From the NCBI GenBank assembly GCA_965203505.1, contig OZ241880.1, positions 1,364,001 to 1,428,000 on the forward strand: 64,000 bases of DNA, written 5' to 3'. Origin of the DNA: Bin127 sp965203505. Lineage in GTDB: Bacteria > Chloroflexota > Dehalococcoidia > Lucifugimonadales > Lucifugimonadaceae. Positions 18,142-26,667 of the stretch are shown here, piece after piece. Within the stretch, counting starts at the first letter, position 1, and every line of letters begins with the position of its first letter. The position numbers were made by a program, and so were the translations under genes. Under the pieces are notes generated by a model that ran no database searches, was not told the origin of the DNA, and saw only the letters and a list, made by a program, of their open reading frames with translations.

Positions 18142-18332
18142 ACGAGATTGCATTCGCGAGGTTTGCGTCAGTTTGATTCTAAATCACGTATTCTTTCAGT
18201 TGCTTTGGTCTGGCTGCGAAGCGATGGGTTCCCGCGTTCGTCGGAGTGAAGCACCAGGAGTGTCTGAACGACATCAGGGAGAGCGATCACGTTGCTAGAA
18301 TTGCCGCAGCCACCAATGAGAGGACGCATGAG

Positions 18333-19481
18333 ATGAAGATTACCGAAGTCAAGCCGATGGTTGTTGAGAATGATCCGCCGTACATTGGTGGGCGGCATTT
18401 GGTCTTTGTGCAGATCGTTACCGATGAGGGGATTGTGGGTCTTGGTGAACGCGTTACCGGGAGTGGTTATTCGGGCAATCTAGTTGACTTAGGGTCGATC
18501 ATCTCGCTGATGGAGGAGTTTGGGCGTTATGTTTTGATCGGTGAGAATCCGTTCAACATCGAGTTGTTGTGGCAGCGGATGTACGGGGAGCGGCACGATT
18601 TTCGGCACCCGAGTTTGTATGCGACGCCGGTGATCAGCGCGTTGGAGATGGCGTTGTGGGACATCGTTGGAAAGGCGACAGGCCAGCCGATCTACAACTT
18701 GCTGGGTGGGAAATTCCACGAGAAGCTTCGCGCTTACGCGTACATGCCGCAGCCCGAGGGCGGTTTCATGGCGAACCCCGACGCGGCCGGGCCAATAGCC
18801 GAGAAGCTGCTATCGGATGGGAATACTGCTTGCAAGATCGATCCGTTTACGCCATTGTTCCCGGGGCCGCGTGACATCGGGTTGCCGGAGATCACACAGG
18901 CGGCGAAGATCTGGAAGGCGATACGGGATGCGGTTGGCAACGAGTTGGAGGTCGGAATCGGGACGCATGGCCAGTTGACGACGTACAGCGCGATCCGAGT
19001 CGCAGATTTCCTCGAGGAGTATCACCCATTCTGGTTCGAGGAACCGGTGCCGCCGGAGAATATCGAGGAGATGGCGCGGGTCGCGGCGCACACGTCGATA
19101 CCGATAGCGACGGGCGAGCGGTTGGTTACGAAGTTCGAGTTCTCGAACCTATTGGAGAAGCAGGCGGCGCAGATAATCCAATTGGATCTGGGGCAATGTG
19201 GCGGGATTCTGGAATCGAAGAAGATTGCGGCGATTGCTGAGGCGCACTATGCGGTGATCGCGCCACACATGTATTGCGGGCCAATAGCGGCAGCAGCGGC
19301 GATTCAGTTGGATACGTGCTCACCGAATTTCATGATCGCAGAGGCGAACCAAGGTCCGTTGCACAAGATCATCTTTAAGGAACCAATAGTGTTCGAGGAC
19401 GGGTATTACATTCCGCCGACGGGGCCGGGGCTGGGAATTGAGTTGGATATGGAGGTTGTGAAGGGTAGGTTGGTGAGTTAG
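18333..19481 (+). CDS. Enolase-superfamily protein lacking the first metal-ligand Asp
   Basis: 382 residues from the ATG at 18333, chosen for its GAGAGG site; an earlier in-frame ATG at 18246 adds a non-homologous leader. The fold is that of mandelate-racemase/dehydratase enzymes, with CKIDPF, WFEEPVPPE (E236), TGERL and APHMYCGPI. At the strand carrying the first Mg2+ ligand, the motif is IGTHGQ: G210 stands where the paralogue at 2462 has Asp, with H212 kept and the same 24-residue spacing to the Glu. Either metal binding is rearranged or this is a specialised subfamily. Substrate unknown. Confidence 0.85.
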   Translation: MKITEVKPMVVENDPPYIGGRHLVFVQIVTDEGIVGLGERVTGSGYSGNLVDLGSIISLMEEFGRYVLIGENPFNIELLWQRMYGERHDFRHPSLYATPVISALEMALWDIVGKATGQPIYNLLGGKFHEKLRAYAYMPQPEGGFMANPDAAGPIAEKLLSDGNTACKIDPFTPLFPGPRDIGLPEITQAAKIWKAIRDAVGNELEVGIGTHGQLTTYSAIRVADFLEEYHPFWFEEPVPPENIEEMARVAAHTSIPIATGERLVTKFEFSNLLEKQAAQIIQLDLGQCGGILESKKIAAIAEAHYAVIAPHMYCGPIAAAAAIQLDTCSPNFMIAEANQGPLHKIIFKEPIVFEDGYYIPPTGPGLGIELDMEVVKGRLVS

Positions 19482-19795
19482 AGTTTTTCGTTCTTCTCGG
19501 AAGAGTTGCTGCTGGACACTGCTTGAGATTCGCGCTCAGCTTTGCGACCCGCTTCGAATCCTTCCTTGTAGCCTCTCTGATGTCCTTCTCGATTCCCTTC
19601 TTGACGACCCTCTTCTAGACTTTCTTTCCGGATTCTGACTATATCTTTGGCTTTCTTGGCTCTGTACCATTCTCTGAGAACCACTAGTACCTCCAGTTCG
19701 ATGATCGTTGCTACAGCGGCGGTGTTGAGAACTAGGTCAGTCTTGATCTTCGCCGTTCCGTTTGGCTTCGGATCGGTGTGCCTTCCGCTCAGCAT
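19478..19795 (-). pseudogene. Detached 3' copy of the tandem-repeat membrane-protein gene
   Basis: 105 codons reading from an ATG inside repeat copy 2. The stretch VVLREWYRAKKAKDIV followed by a charged EGHQRGYKEGFEAGR segment matches the gene at 19966, but here the C-terminus continues to a Ser/Glu-rich end (SSSNSSEKNEKL) and a stop that overlaps the enolase stop by 4 bases. This probably is the original 3' end of the membrane-protein gene, cut off by the 229-bp duplications. It lacks the N-terminal membrane segment, and expression is doubtful. Confidence 0.55.
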
Positions 19796-20180
19796 TGCGA
19801 CCCGCTTCGAATCCTTCCTTGTAGCCTCTCTGATGTCCTTCTCGACGACCCTCTTCCCGGACTCTGACTATATCTTTGGCTTTCTTGGCTCTGTACCATT
19901 CTCTGAGAACCACTAGTACCTCCAGTTCGATGATCGTTGCTACAGCGGCGGTGTTGAGAACTAGGTCAGTCTTGATCTTCGCCGTTCCGTTTGGCTTCGG
20001 ATCGGTGTGCCTTCCGCTCAGCATTGCGCCCCGCTTCGAATCCTTCCTTGTAGCCTCTCTGATGTCCTTCTCGACGACCCTCTTCCCGGACTCTGACTAT
20101 ATCTTTGGCTTTCTTGGCTCTGTACCATTCTCTGAGAACCACTAGTACCTCCAGTTCGATGATTGTTGCTACAGCGGCTA
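19535..20180. repeat. Tandem direct repeat, period 229 bp, about 2.7 copies
   Basis: Three near-identical blocks follow head to tail. The middle one spans about 19796-20024, the right one about 20025-20180 (incomplete), and the left one about 19535-19795, which has an extra 24 bases. The matching ATG anchors at 19795 and 20024 give the 229-base period. Since 229 is not a multiple of three, each added unit shifts the reading frame of the overlapping gene. Middle and right copies are almost identical, so the duplication looks recent. Confidence 0.85.
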
Positions 20181-20418
20181 CGAAAATAAGAGGAGCAGTG
20201 CCGCTGGTTACGTTGACGATGATGTTTGCTATGTTATCGTGCGTTTTCGGTGTAGCATCGGTCCTCCACAACAGGAAGATGAGAGGTGCGGTGTGAGTTA
20301 CTAGGAGCACGTAGAACCACGGGCCGAAATCGACCGGCACGCTCCAGATCGAGACGCGGCGTTCGGAAACATCGGCGGCGATGTCGGTCAGTTGTTCCTC
20401 GTCTTCATGTTCACGCAT
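19966..20418 (-). CDS. Membrane protein with C-terminus altered by tandem duplication
   Basis: 150 residues. N-terminal 35 residues are acidic and soluble, then two membrane spans (about 32-52 and 76-98), then a basic/acidic coiled tail with EGRREGHQRGYKEGFEAGR repeats. The reading frame enters repeat copy 2 out of register and ends in a short unrelated stretch (HRSEAKRNGEDQD). The likely ancestral protein joined this N-terminus to the tail now found at 19478-19700. The function is unknown. Loss or gain of a 229-bp unit would switch its C-terminus. No strong ribosome site is visible. Confidence 0.55.
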   Translation of the reverse strand: MREHEDEEQLTDIAADVSERRVSIWSVPVDFGPWFYVLLVTHTAPLIFLLWRTDATPKTHDNIANIIVNVTSGTAPLIFVAAVATIIELEVLVVLREWYRAKKAKDIVRVREEGRREGHQRGYKEGFEAGRNAERKAHRSEAKRNGEDQD

Positions 20419-20496
20419 TGCGCCATGTTATAGCACATGCGTAACGTTATCCGAGTGAGGTTGGCAGAGATTTGAGAATTGCTGCTTGGCGTCAAC

Positions 20497-21621
20497 TTAG
20501 GGTAGTGGTGGGATGAAGATGGAGTATTCGGAGATGGGGATGCGTTCGTCAGCGATTTCGGCCCATAGGAGGGTGGTGTAGACGCCGTCGCCGTGTCGGG
20601 TTAGGAGATCCGTGATGTCGGCGGAGATGGTGAAGTTATCACTGTCTGACGTCCATTCAAGAGCCGTTATCCAAGGGTAGGTCAGCTCGCGGGTTGTCCG
20701 GTCCAGGCTTAAATCGAGTGCTTGCCGCCAATTGTCTTGGGCTTCGTCGTTTGATGATGGTGGGGCGGCATCTGACGGGATGTTGTACGGGTCTGGGCAC
20801 TGCAAGGAATCGACGTCGATTGTGGTTTCATCTTCGACGTAGGACCAGTCGTCTCCGGGCGGTGGCCGGATTCCGGCTATGGCGAGGCCGTTGGAGTAAC
20901 AGTAAGTTCGAGAGAGCTGCCCTCGGGTCAAGGGTTCCGGGGGAGGGTCGTAGTAGATGGCTATGGTTCCGGTTTCGCTGGAAACATGCGCGCCGTTTTT
21001 GGTTTGACCGCTGAGGGTTAGGATTCCCGAATCGATCGTGGGTTTGGTGTCATATTCGATGTAGTCGCCGACGAAGAGTTGGACGAACCAGATGGTGGGT
21101 GGTCGGTATGTGATGCCGATGCCGACTTTGCGGTGGTGTGGGTTGAGAATGTTTCGGCGATGGCCGGGGCTGTTCATGAAGCGGTCCATCGCGAAATCGA
21201 TTTGTTCCCTTGGCGTTTCTAATCCGTAGTTGCCCAAATCCTCCGGGCAGAAGTCGATTGCGAACACGTTTTCGGCGGAGTATTGATCCCCTCCGGCTAG
21301 GGTGTAGCGCATGTATGGCTTCATGCCGTCGGTGCCCCAGTGACCGCGGGTGCAGGCATCCCGCGACTGTTCGGCGTGGGATTGGGCAGCGGGGTTGGTG
21401 TCGAGGGTGAGTTCGGTGACACCGGCGTCGGTGCGAGCGTCATTGATGAGGGTTAGAGCATAGTCGACGAGATCGGCGCGTTCCGATCGGGTGAGACCAT
21501 TTAGGAGTGACGCATCGGGTGAAAGGGATGACGTGGGCGCTCCGGTTCGGACACAGGCAGCGAACATCAAGAGTGCGACAACCAGAAATGCGAATCTTCC
21601 GGCGGTTGGATATCGGGGCAT
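20497..21621 (-). CDS. CAP-domain (SCP/PR-1-like) lipoprotein
   Basis: 374 residues with a lipoprotein signal (hydrophobic span, lipobox FAAC, Cys at about 23). The CAP domain spans about residues 48-185: helix LVDYALTLINDAR, SHAEQSRD, the RGHWG histidine, YSAENV, MNSPGHRRNILNP and VGIGITY. CAP proteins bear a cavity with conserved His/Glu; in bacteria their molecular role is mostly unsettled. The C-terminal half (about 190-374) is beta-rich, with no domain recognised. Surface attachment is expected. The adjacent corA gene lies upstream in the same direction, 45 bases away. Confidence 0.82.
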   Translation of the reverse strand: MPRYPTAGRFAFLVVALLMFAACVRTGAPTSSLSPDASLLNGLTRSERADLVDYALTLINDARTDAGVTELTLDTNPAAQSHAEQSRDACTRGHWGTDGMKPYMRYTLAGGDQYSAENVFAIDFCPEDLGNYGLETPREQIDFAMDRFMNSPGHRRNILNPHHRKVGIGITYRPPTIWFVQLFVGDYIEYDTKPTIDSGILTLSGQTKNGAHVSSETGTIAIYYDPPPEPLTRGQLSRTYCYSNGLAIAGIRPPPGDDWSYVEDETTIDVDSLQCPDPYNIPSDAAPPSSNDEAQDNWRQALDLSLDRTTRELTYPWITALEWTSDSDNFTISADITDLLTRHGDGVYTTLLWAEIADERIPISEYSIFIPPLP

Positions 21622-21666
21622 GACAACGTCCGGAAGCGAACATGATGTCTAGCGATGAACGGCTGT

Positions 21667-22884
21667 TTACGTCGAATCCGACCTTGGGCGTTTGCGTTGG
21701 GATGTGCGGCGAAGGTTGACGGGGTTGATACGCTGGAGGACTGACGGTCGCCATCTCGGGATCGGTCGCTGTTCGGAAGTCACGACAGCTTCCATGCGTT
21801 GCAGGTTGCGGCTTACGGTGTTGCCGAGGAATCCGGCAAGGCGTATCGGATCGACGGCTTGAGGCACAAAACTTCTGAGGCGGCGTGGCCGGAAGAATCC
21901 GGCTCCAGCGATGAGCCAGCGTTTGAGCCAGAACATCCAAGCGACCAATGCGGCGGCGAAGACACTGACTCCGACTACTATGTGATATCCCCACCTGAAG
22001 CCTATGCCGGGCATGTTCTCGAAGTTCATGCCGAAGAGACCGGCGATCAGGCCTAGAGGTAGGAATACCGTGGCGACGATCGAGAGGACCTTCATGATTT
22101 CGTTCTGGCGATTGGCGACAACCGAGAGATAGGTGGCGAGAGAGGTATCGGTGCGCTCCCTGATAGCGTCGTTGGATGTTTGGACTCGCGCCAAGTCGTC
22201 TGCGAGGTCGCGGAAATAGAGGTCGACGCCTTGTCCGATGAGGTCGAATTCCCTACGACCTAGACGATTCAACACCTCACGTTGAGGAGTGAGGGCGCGG
22301 TTGAGGCTGAGGCAAGAGCGTTTTAGCGCCATCAATGCGATCAATGCGGATTGATCCGGGTCGGTGAGAACCTGCTCTTCGATGGCATCGGCGCGGTCTA
22401 CCATTCGATCCAAAGTCGGAAGGATCGCTTGTATGAGGGCATCGAAAAGGGCGTGAGCGAAGAAGGCGGGGCCTTTCATCATGGGGCGACCGTCGATCTC
22501 GACGAGTTGCTTGACGGCTTCCACGCTCGGCATTTCCGCGTTGTGGAGGGTGACGACGAAGTTCTGGCCGATGAACATGCCGATGTCGGTGGTCTGGACG
22601 ACTTCGGTCTCAGCCGTGTAGTCGACGCTACGTGCGTTCACGAAGATGTAGTCGCCGAAGTCCTCGACGCGGGCGGGTCGGATGACGGGGTTTATGGCGC
22701 CGTCTACGACAAGCGGGTGGAACTGGAACTCGTTGAGCAGCAGTTCGCGTTCGTCGTCTCCGGGATCGAGGAAATCCAACCACAAAAGACCGGTTTCGGA
22801 CTTGTGTGCGGCTTGGACGGCTTCGGCGTCGATGTTTAAGTGGATCTGGTCGTCGGCATCGAGGTAGTGGGCGATCAACGACAT
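21667..22884 (-). CDS. corA: CorA-family magnesium/cobalt channel
   Basis: 405 residues, longer than the typical ~320-370. The large N-terminal cytoplasmic domain is followed by two C-terminal membrane helices with the signature GMNFENMPG between them, the selectivity GMN motif. A ~60-residue basic extension follows the last helix, which is unusual since CorA normally ends just after it. The start has a strong AAGGAGG site, with a hairpin in the leader directly ahead. It conducts Mg2+ across the cytoplasmic membrane as a pentamer. Confidence 0.92.
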   Translation of the reverse strand: MSLIAHYLDADDQIHLNIDAEAVQAAHKSETGLLWLDFLDPGDDERELLLNEFQFHPLVVDGAINPVIRPARVEDFGDYIFVNARSVDYTAETEVVQTTDIGMFIGQNFVVTLHNAEMPSVEAVKQLVEIDGRPMMKGPAFFAHALFDALIQAILPTLDRMVDRADAIEEQVLTDPDQSALIALMALKRSCLSLNRALTPQREVLNRLGRREFDLIGQGVDLYFRDLADDLARVQTSNDAIRERTDTSLATYLSVVANRQNEIMKVLSIVATVFLPLGLIAGLFGMNFENMPGIGFRWGYHIVVGVSVFAAALVAWMFWLKRWLIAGAGFFRPRRLRSFVPQAVDPIRLAGFLGNTVSRNLQRMEAVVTSEQRPIPRWRPSVLQRINPVNLRRTSQRKRPRSDST

Positions 22885-22900
22885 TGATTGACCTCCTTGC

Positions 22901-22926
22901 GCCCCGCTGCTGATCGGGAGCGGGGC
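22901..22926 (-). promoter_or_regulatory. Hairpin in the corA leader next to the ribosome site
   Basis: Arms GCCCCGCT (22901-22908) and AGCGGGGC (22919-22926) enclose a 10-base loop. On the corA strand the stem ends 2 bases before AAGGAGG (22892-22898), so it could influence ribosome access. Read on the plus strand it is followed by TTTCTATT and could act as a terminator, but no rightward gene ends nearby. Confidence 0.45.
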
Positions 22927-22994
22927 TTTCTATTCTAGGGTTGCTGGATGTTCTTTCATGATGGCGTCGGTTGGGAGAGTTGCGGGTTAAGTCG

Positions 22995-24143
22995 TCACAG
23001 CGATTTGAGTTCCGAGATCACATTTGCCAGCCGATCCACTAGGATATCGGCGTGTTGAACCGCAGATTGGTAGTCGACTGACCACGCGGCCACTCCTTTG
23101 CTCGAAGCGTCCGTTGTGAATTCGTCTTCGCTGAACTGATTTGCCCACATTTCCAGGATCTGACGTAGCGGATGTTCAGGTCCCGGATCGTAATCAAGAA
23201 TCGCAGTTCCAAATGAGAAATCTCTGGTCTTCATCCACCCGAAATTCGTGGTTGACGGTGTGTAGAACCATGCCACGGTAACCGGTTGTCTCCAAGCAGT
23301 GCAACGGGCACGGACGCTAACCCCACTCGGACCCCATTCTAGAGCGGCATCGGATTTTACGGCCGCGTTAAGGAGACGTTCAGCAACGATTCGTGAGTTT
23401 TCATCCGCGAAATCATCCAAGAATGTTTCGAGCGTCAATCTTTGACGCGTCCCGGAAGAACGGGACGCTGTGACGTTAGCAACTCTGCCTATCACGCGTG
23501 GGACTAAAGTTTGGGTAGACTTGCCCCGGAACTGTTTGATCTCAACCGCGAGTACCTCAACGTTGGGCATCTGTGCATTAAGAAACATCACGATCCGTTC
23601 CAGTTCATCGGGTATCTCATCAGCTACGAACAAGAGCCGCATTCGCGTGGCTGTCAAGTTCGTAGCGACTTCCTCCCAAAAACGGTCAACGTCGGTTTCT
23701 CCATCTGTTTCGAGGAATTGGCGTATTAATTCGTCCGGATCAAGATCGTCGGCGGTTACTGAGCCCTCAAACGTTCGACGCAATTCGTCGCTGGTCCAAG
23801 TTTGTGTTGCGTGTGCGGCATACTCGAGCATTTGACCGACCACTTGGCGGCGGATTTCGGAGTTTGAGCCTCGTTTTACTTCGACCAATGTTGGCACCGC
23901 GTCTTGGTCAACGATCAGATGGTCGACTGACCACCGACGGCCTGTGTCGGTAGACTGGGCTATCCCTTTTTCGCGTGTAATCAGAAGCCACCGACGCGGG
24001 TTTCCCGGCCTGATCTGCTCGCCGTCAAGTAACTCAGGGTGTTCGGCGATTAGGGCTTGTAACTCGTCTTCGGTTGAGAATCGTTCTTCTACGAGAGGAT
24101 CGAGCGACCCTGTTTCAGTTCTGTTGTAGATGCGTTCAGCCAT
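22995..24143 (-). CDS. PD-(D/E)xK nuclease-like protein (NucS/DUF91-like N-terminus)
   Basis: 382 residues. The N-terminal part contains a VDHLIVDQDAVPTLVEVKRG stretch (about residues 72-92): an Asp, then a strand ending in E-x-K, the core of restriction-endonuclease-like folds, followed by RRQVVGQMLEYAA. This arrangement recurs in DUF91/NucS-like and other defence- or repair-associated nucleases. The C-terminal ~180 residues are a separate region with no recognised domain. Ahead lies an isolated spacer, and no restriction partner is nearby. DNA cleavage is inferred only. Confidence 0.6.
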   Translation of the reverse strand: MAERIYNRTETGSLDPLVEERFSTEDELQALIAEHPELLDGEQIRPGNPRRWLLITREKGIAQSTDTGRRWSVDHLIVDQDAVPTLVEVKRGSNSEIRRQVVGQMLEYAAHATQTWTSDELRRTFEGSVTADDLDPDELIRQFLETDGETDVDRFWEEVATNLTATRMRLLFVADEIPDELERIVMFLNAQMPNVEVLAVEIKQFRGKSTQTLVPRVIGRVANVTASRSSGTRQRLTLETFLDDFADENSRIVAERLLNAAVKSDAALEWGPSGVSVRARCTAWRQPVTVAWFYTPSTTNFGWMKTRDFSFGTAILDYDPGPEHPLRQILEMWANQFSEDEFTTDASSKGVAAWSVDYQSAVQHADILVDRLANVISELKSL

Positions 24144-24296
24144 GTGTGCTTGCTATCCTGCCACCGCCGCGCCGCCCCTCTGGATTCCGGCTTTCGCCGG
24201 AATGACTGTGGTTTTGTCTGGTTTGGGGTTTACGCGCCCCCTTTGTCCTTCGGACATTTCCCCCGCGAGCGGGGGAAACCCTTTTATCTGAAGGTC
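24144..24296. repeat. Spacer with two dispersed-repeat types
   Basis: Two elements are visible. A perfect hairpin ATTCCGGC-TTTC-GCCGGAAT lies at 24184-24203. A C-rich block at about 24233-24296 (CTTTGTCCTTCGGAC, then CCCCCGCGAGCGGGGG) recurs in similar form at about 25545-25610 and in degraded form near 27590-27655. These resemble intergenic repeat elements rather than coding DNA. Confidence 0.6.
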
Positions 24297-25028
24297 CTAC
24301 TTCAAGCTATCCAGATACTCCTGCATCGTCGCATCCGTCGGGGGGTAGTATTTGCCGGGGCGGACGTTTTCGTTGAGGATTTTTTCTTTCACGAAGCCTT
24401 CGACGCCTTCGTGTTCTTCGACCCATACGACGGCTTCTTCGGCGAACCAGGAGGGGACTACTACGCAGCCGTCGTCGTCGCCGACGATGACGTCGCCGGG
24501 GCGGACTAGTGCGCCGCCGCATTGGATGTCGCAGTTTTCGTAGGCGGGGTCGGCCCACGGGCGGCCGCCGTACGGGGTGCGTTCTTGGGCGTAGACGGCG
24601 AAGCCGTAGTCTTCGTCTTCGAGGACGCCGAGGTCGCGGATTGCGCCGTCGGTGACTAGCCCGTCGGCTTTGTTCATCTTGAGTTGGAGGAGTTTGACGT
24701 CGCCGGCGACGGCTGCCCATTGCTTGCCCATGAGGTCGGCGACGAGGACATCGCCAGGTCCGCAGCGCGCCATGGCTTGGTATTCGGGGGAGTCTTCGCC
24801 GCGTTTTGTCTCAGCATCAAGGTCTGCCCGAGGTGGTAGGAATCGGAGGGTTCGTGCGCGTGCGGCGAGGCGAGTGCCGGGGGTGAAGTTGCGGACGCCT
24901 TCCATGAATGGGAGGGGGACGCCGGCGACGTTTGCGACGGCTGCCCAGGTGGTTGCGATTGGGAGCTTGCGGAATCGGTCGAGAATGTCGTCAGAGACGT
25001 CGACGGGTTCGAATGATCGTTCTGCCAT
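24297..25028 (-). CDS. RraA-family aldolase/demethylmenaquinone methyltransferase-like protein
   Basis: 243 residues of the RraA/HMG-aldolase fold. The diagnostic segment is DGLVTDGAIRDLG (about 138-150), where Arg and Asp bind the pyruvate-like substrate and metal in 4-hydroxy-4-methyl-2-oxoglutarate/4-carboxy-4-hydroxy-2-oxoadipate aldolases, plus GDVLVADLMGKQWAAVAGD upstream and PGDVIVGDDDGCVVVP downstream. RraA proper lacks enzymatic activity and inhibits RNase E; here the aldolase-type residues are kept, so a catabolic lyase is more likely. It is a single gene beside repeat-rich spacers. Confidence 0.78.
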   Translation of the reverse strand: MAERSFEPVDVSDDILDRFRKLPIATTWAAVANVAGVPLPFMEGVRNFTPGTRLAARARTLRFLPPRADLDAETKRGEDSPEYQAMARCGPGDVLVADLMGKQWAAVAGDVKLLQLKMNKADGLVTDGAIRDLGVLEDEDYGFAVYAQERTPYGGRPWADPAYENCDIQCGGALVRPGDVIVGDDDGCVVVPSWFAEEAVVWVEEHEGVEGFVKEKILNENVRPGKYYPPTDATMQEYLDSLK

Positions 25029-25233
25029 TTGTGGTGGAACCTTTCGTTCGTGTGCAGGTGTTTAGTTGGCTTTGATGATGATACCGCACAGGTTGTCTGA
25101 ACCGCAGATTACGCAGATTTTTGTGATGGGCTCTGATTTGAGGTGGGTGATTGAGTTGGGGCTTGGTGGGTTTTGGGCGTGCGGGTAAGAGGGTATGGCC
25201 TGCAGGTGAATTGCAGGTTTTGGTTGTTTGGTT

Positions 25234-25264
25234 GGTAGGGGCAGGTTTGAAACCTGCCCCTACC
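25234..25264. repeat. Perfect 31-bp palindrome
   Basis: Arms GGTAGGGGCAGGTTT and AAACCTGCCCCTACC flank a single central base. The TAGGGGC/GCCCCTA ends are shared with the other dispersed repeats of this region, suggesting one family of hairpin-forming elements. Confidence 0.85.
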
Positions 25265-26053
25265 TGTGCCCCTCTGTTTCGCGAAGGGACGCGTTCTTTT
25301 CGAAGCATCGCCGCGCCGGTTCGGGTCGCGTGCGAAATTGGTTTTCAGGTTCTTAAAGCTACGTCTCTGCCGACGTCGCCAGACCGTCGGCCCTCCGTGC
25401 GGCTGATCGATGCCATCCGCCCGTCATCGCTCGATTGTTCCTCTCGCTGGAGCCGTGGCCTCTCCGCGCCCGACGAAACGCGGAAGGACTGTGCCGGAAA
25501 AGAGGATCGTTCGCCCGGATCTTGAACGTGCCGCCAGCTGCGCTTCCGCGCCCCCTTCGTCCTTCGGACGTTTCCCCCGCGAGCGGTGGAAGCCCTGGAA
25601 CGTGAAGGGAATGCGTGGCGCCCCCTCTCTTCAGACATCTCCACCGCTCGCGGTGGAGAGCCTTAGGATCGGGGATCGGCGGCCGTCTGGCTCGCATGGC
25701 GGATCCAGCAGTATGATCCGCATCACGGGCGCTACAGCTACAACGTTCCTCCGTTGACCGGAATTTTGGCATGCGTTGGACCCTGACATCGTTGGGGATT
25801 TGGCGGGCTCCGTCGGCGGGCGCGTGAGCGCCCCGAGTCCCCCGCCCGCAGACCGGTTTTTTGTAATGGTTGTCGTTAGCGTTGTCGAAAGGTGATTGTG
25901 CACGGTCTCCTGGTCGACGCGGCGATGTCTCTGGGCACCCGGTCCGGTAGTTGATAAAGCCGGCTCGGGCGCTTGTCGCTTATATTAATACATATGTAGC
26001 ATGAGAGTCAAATCGTTGTCTGAACCGGGGATTGCGGGGAGATTCCTCGCTGC

Positions 26054-26110
26054 GCTCGGAATGACATTAGGGTGAGCTCGGAATGACATTAGGGTGAGCT
26101 CGGAATGACC
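26054..26110. repeat. 22-bp tandem repeat, about 2.6 copies
   Basis: The unit GCTCGGAATGACATTAGGGTGA begins at 26054 and 26076, with a partial third at 26098. Related CGGAATGAC words follow at 26117. It lies in non-coding DNA; the GGAATGAC core is also the tail of the hairpin repeat near 24200. Confidence 0.85.
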
Positions 26111-26154
26111 TGCCTTCGGAATGACATGAGGGGGTGGAGGGTGTGGCTGGTTGG

Positions 26155-26272
26155 TGGGCGCTGGCCTTGCCTCCGCGGGCATCCCCTGCGTTCTTGTGTC
26201 GGTCTCTTGGGCTCCGCGTCCCCTTACGCTGAAACGAAGGGGGCGGGGCGACCACAAGGGATCGCCCCTACG
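26155..26272. repeat. Composite dispersed repeat, copy 1
   Basis: A block containing GTTCTTGTGTCGGTCTCTTG and CTCCGCGTCCCCTT leads into the hairpin word GGGCGACCACAAGGGATCGC ending in CCCTACG (26246-26272). The same order recurs at 27455-27577. The hairpin word alone recurs at 26301-26327 (degraded) and 30088-30114. Confidence 0.8.
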
Positions 26273-26352
26273 TGGGTCTGTCGACGGAACGGGATGGGTT
26301 GGGCGACCACGAGGGTTCGTCCCTACGGGTGTCGTGGGTGGTTTGAAATGGA

Positions 26353-26667
26353 TCAAGATTTTGGGTTCCAGTTGAGGATTTTTTGGAGGTTTGCGTAGTA
26401 ATTGGCGAATGCTTGGCGGCCGGTGGGTGTGGCTTGTAGCCATGTGCGGGGTTTTTGGTTGTGGAACTCTTTGGTGATTTGGAGGTACTCGGCGTCTTCG
26501 AGTTTTCGGAGGTGTGTGGTGAGGTTGCCACCGGTGAGTGCCAGGGACTTTTGGACGAAGCCGTAGGTGAGCCGATCAGCCGCGGGTTGGGAGACGAGCA
26601 TCGTCATGATCCGCAGCCTTGTCGGCTGGTGGATGGTTTCGTCGAGGGTGATGGTTTCCTGTGTCAT
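26353..26667 (-). CDS. Winged-helix transcriptional regulator (ArsR/MarR-like, HTH_34 type)
   Basis: 104 residues. The protein has a winged-helix layout: IHQPTRLRIMTMLVSQP, LTYGFVQKSLALTGGNLTTHLRKLEDAEYLQI recognition helix region (given here in part), and a wing with KPRTWLQATPTGRQAF. This GNLTTHLRKLE pattern is typical of small regulators encoded beside a membrane protein. Its ATG overlaps the stop of the upstream membrane-protein gene by 4 bases, so translation is coupled. It probably regulates its own operon. Confidence 0.8.
   Translation of the reverse strand: MTQETITLDETIHQPTRLRIMTMLVSQPAADRLTYGFVQKSLALTGGNLTTHLRKLEDAEYLQITKEFHNQKPRTWLQATPTGRQAFANYYANLQKILNWNPKS

Larger units (their letters stand above)
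25029..26352. other. Repeat-rich spacer of about 1.3 kb without a convincing gene
   Basis: Open frames here are short, Arg/Pro-rich and overlap on both strands, so none is called. The stretch contains a 31-bp palindrome (25234-25264), a C-rich repeat copy (about 25545-25610), a 22-bp tandem repeat (26054-26110) and a composite dispersed repeat (26155-26272). One rightward stretch at 25675-25770 reads protein-like (IQQYDPHHGRYSYNVPP) and may be a gene remnant; no family was recognised. Confidence 0.6.

Noticed and set aside
24307..24720. Arg-rich frame antiparallel-like to the RraA-type gene
   Set aside because: It is a shifted frame of the aldolase gene with no recognisable domain and extreme Arg content.
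25345..25772. Overlapping open frames in the repeat-rich spacer
   Set aside because: Basic, low-complexity translations on both strands, no ribosome sites and overlap with repeat copies; treated as non-coding.
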